The notes under the pieces: model-generated
What the model was told of the DNA's origin: nothing
What the model saw: the letters and a program-made list of their open reading frames with translations, nothing else
Database searches by the model: none
Shown here: in pieces, positions 12,208 through 13,392 of the stretch
Numbering within the stretch: position 1 is the first letter of the stretch
Layout: every line of letters starts with the position of its first letter
Origin: DASYML01 sp036399835
GTDB taxonomy: Bacteria; Acidobacteriota; Blastocatellia; Pyrinomonadales; Pyrinomonadaceae
NCBI GenBank assembly: GCA_036399835.1
Contig: DASWMI010000040.1
Location: forward strand, 1 to 13,392
DNA length: 13,392 nucleotides
Reading direction: 5' to 3'
Position numbers and translations under genes: made by a program

Positions 12208-13392
12208 ATGTTCAGGCATCTCGTTAAGCTTTACGCCAGTGTGAGCGATCAGTCTTCCCCTCTCTTCAAGCATGTGTGCCGTCGCAAAGCACTGCGCAGG
12301 CAAGCTCCGATAGTCGCGCTGGCGCTCTACTTTGCGGTCTTAGTCTCTTCTCCGCTATTGACCACCCGGGCCGCACTTCCTGCCGGGGCCACGCTCAGTC
12401 CTTCAGCCACAGAACCCGTCATCTGGACCGGCACGGCCACTGGTCCAGCCAGCGCCATGAGCACCGCCGCGTCCTGTCGAGAAGGCGTGGACTGCGACAC
12501 CTTCGCCCTGTCTCTGGATGGGAGCGCTGCGGACTGGGCGAACAGGGCTGTGCGAATCAAAATCAGTTGGAAGCTGGCCGCCACCGATTACGACTTATAC
12601 CTCCTGCGGGAAACGACAAACGGCCTTTATATCATCTCGCAATCCGCCAACCATCCGGCGAATTCGCATGATACGTTCGAGACGATAGACTTTGACCCAA
12701 GGGCCTACGGGACCGGCAGGTATCTGGTGCGTATTATGTACGCGGCGGCGACCCCCTTAGACCAATACACGGGCGCGGCCAGCGTGTGGGCGCTTAAAAC
12801 GGAGACCGCTTGCAGGCTGCCCGGAGTCACGGTCTTGATTGACCAGACGGGGGATTCGATGGATGCCAACCCGGCCCACGACATCGAGCGCGTCTCAATC
12901 GCAGAGCCATACACGGTCGGGTCAAGCAAGCTGGTCTTTACGATGAAGCTGGTGGACCTCAGCTCGCTGCCTGGCGATACGGCATGGCGCGTCTCTTTCC
13001 GTGTCCCGAACGTCGTCGGCCCGCGCTACTTCTTGGAGATGAGGACAGATTCCTTCGGAGCAGTCAGCTATAGGTACGGCACTGCGGACAACGCCATTGT
13101 GGGCCAGGTGGATTCGGGAACTTATGATCCGCAGCAAGGCACTATCAAGATCGTGCTCTCAAGCAGCAAGATAGGCAACCCCTCGCCCGGCCAGTATCCC
13201 GAGCAGAAACTGGACCAGCTCAACATGCAGGTGATTGCTGGACCGACGATTGCCGACAGCGTGCCGGATAGAGATGCGGAGATTTCACAGGCCAGCTATA
13301 CGCCAGCGGGCAACGCCGCCTGCACCGGAGGGAAAATCGCTTTCGTCAGTAACCGCGACGGCAACTATGATCTTTACGTCGCGAACGTGAAC
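12208..13392 (+). CDS. Secreted protein with a PPC-like domain leading into PD40/TolB-type repeats (partial)
   Basis: An open frame of 395 codons runs off the right edge. After a basic start (R-R-K-A-L-R-R near 25-31) a hydrophobic stretch (about 33-50) ends in A-A-L-P-A-G, consistent with a signal peptide, although its N-region is long for one. Residues about 68-190 resemble a bacterial pre-peptidase C-terminal (PPC) beta-sandwich: C90-x-x-x-x-x-C96-D-T-F-A-L-S-L, then Y-D-L-Y-L-L and F-D-P-R-A-Y-G-T-G-R-Y-L-V-R-I. Residues 200-365 are beta-rich and unassigned. The visible end, G-K-I-A-F-V-S-N-R-D-G-N-Y-D-L-Y-V-A-N-V-N (375-395), is the first blade of a PD40/TolB-type propeller, which probably continues outside. 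Such proteins act at the cell envelope or outside the cell; no enzymatic function is visible. It diverges from aat. Confidence 0.8.
   Translation, partial: MFRHLVKLYASVSDQSSPLFKHVCRRKALRRQAPIVALALYFAVLVSSPLLTTRAALPAGATLSPSATEPVIWTGTATGPASAMSTAASCREGVDCDTFALSLDGSAADWANRAVRIKISWKLAATDYDLYLLRETTNGLYIISQSANHPANSHDTFETIDFDPRAYGTGRYLVRIMYAAATPLDQYTGAASVWALKTETACRLPGVTVLIDQTGDSMDANPAHDIERVSIAEPYTVGSSKLVFTMKLVDLSSLPGDTAWRVSFRVPNVVGPRYFLEMRTDSFGAVSYRYGTADNAIVGQVDSGTYDPQQGTIKIVLSSSKIGNPSPGQYPEQKLDQLNMQVIAGPTIADSVPDRDAEISQASYTPAGNAACTGGKIAFVSNRDGNYDLYVANVN

Larger units (their letters stand above)
198..13217. repeat. Dispersed palindromic word TGGWCCA
   Basis: By eye I count 21 copies, starting at 198, 470, 791, 1034, 1869, 1889, 2193, 4528, 5258, 6179, 6263, 6580, 7073, 8009, 8737, 8751, 11247, 11775, 11985, 12441 and 13211. 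Base composition predicts about two. The five-base core GGWCC occurs about 48 times and is flanked by T and A far more often than chance allows. Copies fall both inside genes and between them. Its nature is unknown. Confidence 0.65.

Noticed and set aside
12049..12303. An 84-codon minus-strand open frame in the divergent region
   Set aside because: It has no motif and no ribosome binding site, and it overlaps the start of the secreted-protein gene; the plus strand explains this DNA better.

Overview
The window is about 57% GC and dense with protein genes, and it carries no RNA gene that I could find. It looks like chromosome from a soil- or sediment-type Gram-negative bacterium. The mix of NHL propellers, DinB-fold proteins, a bacterial XPB/Bax1 pair, an XRE regulator ending in a DDELDLP-like tail, and a secreted protein with a PPC-like domain leading into PD40/TolB repeats would fit Acidobacteriota (Blastocatellia-like). 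That placement is an inference, not something the sequence proves.

Layout. At the left edge the last 41 codons of a plus-strand gene end in a short tudor-like domain. It converges on a minus-strand membrane-anchored protein that joins a six-repeat NHL propeller to an M23 (LytM-like) peptidase domain (236-2422). An XRE regulator (2472-2753, minus) and a small AbrB-type protein (2976-3164, plus) diverge from a shared 222-base region that holds a strong hairpin. From 3297 to 11866 all ten genes lie on the minus strand. In transcription order they are aat, ssb, a zinc-ribbon protein that may be a single-strand annealing protein, a DinB-fold protein, an XPB-like helicase, its Bax1 (DUF790) nuclease partner, a second DinB-fold protein, a DEDDh 3'-5' exonuclease, an HNH endonuclease and a threonine aldolase. 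At the right edge a plus-strand secreted protein runs out of the window.

How the genes fit together. The stretch 4415-9270 has gaps of only 20 to 56 bases and could be one transcript: DinB, XPB helicase, Bax1 nuclease, DinB, proofreading-type exonuclease, HNH nuclease. XPB-Bax1 is an established archaeal helicase-nuclease pair linked to nucleotide excision repair. Here it sits in a bacterial setting with two more nucleases, and just upstream lie ssb and the annealing-like gene. A DNA repair or DNA processing island is the natural reading; a defence role is possible but unsupported.

The most unexpected non-gene signal is a short palindrome, TGGWCCA. I count 21 copies by eye against roughly two expected from base composition. 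They occur in all three reading phases of different genes and also between genes, including inside a tandem 14-base repeat just upstream of the XPB gene.
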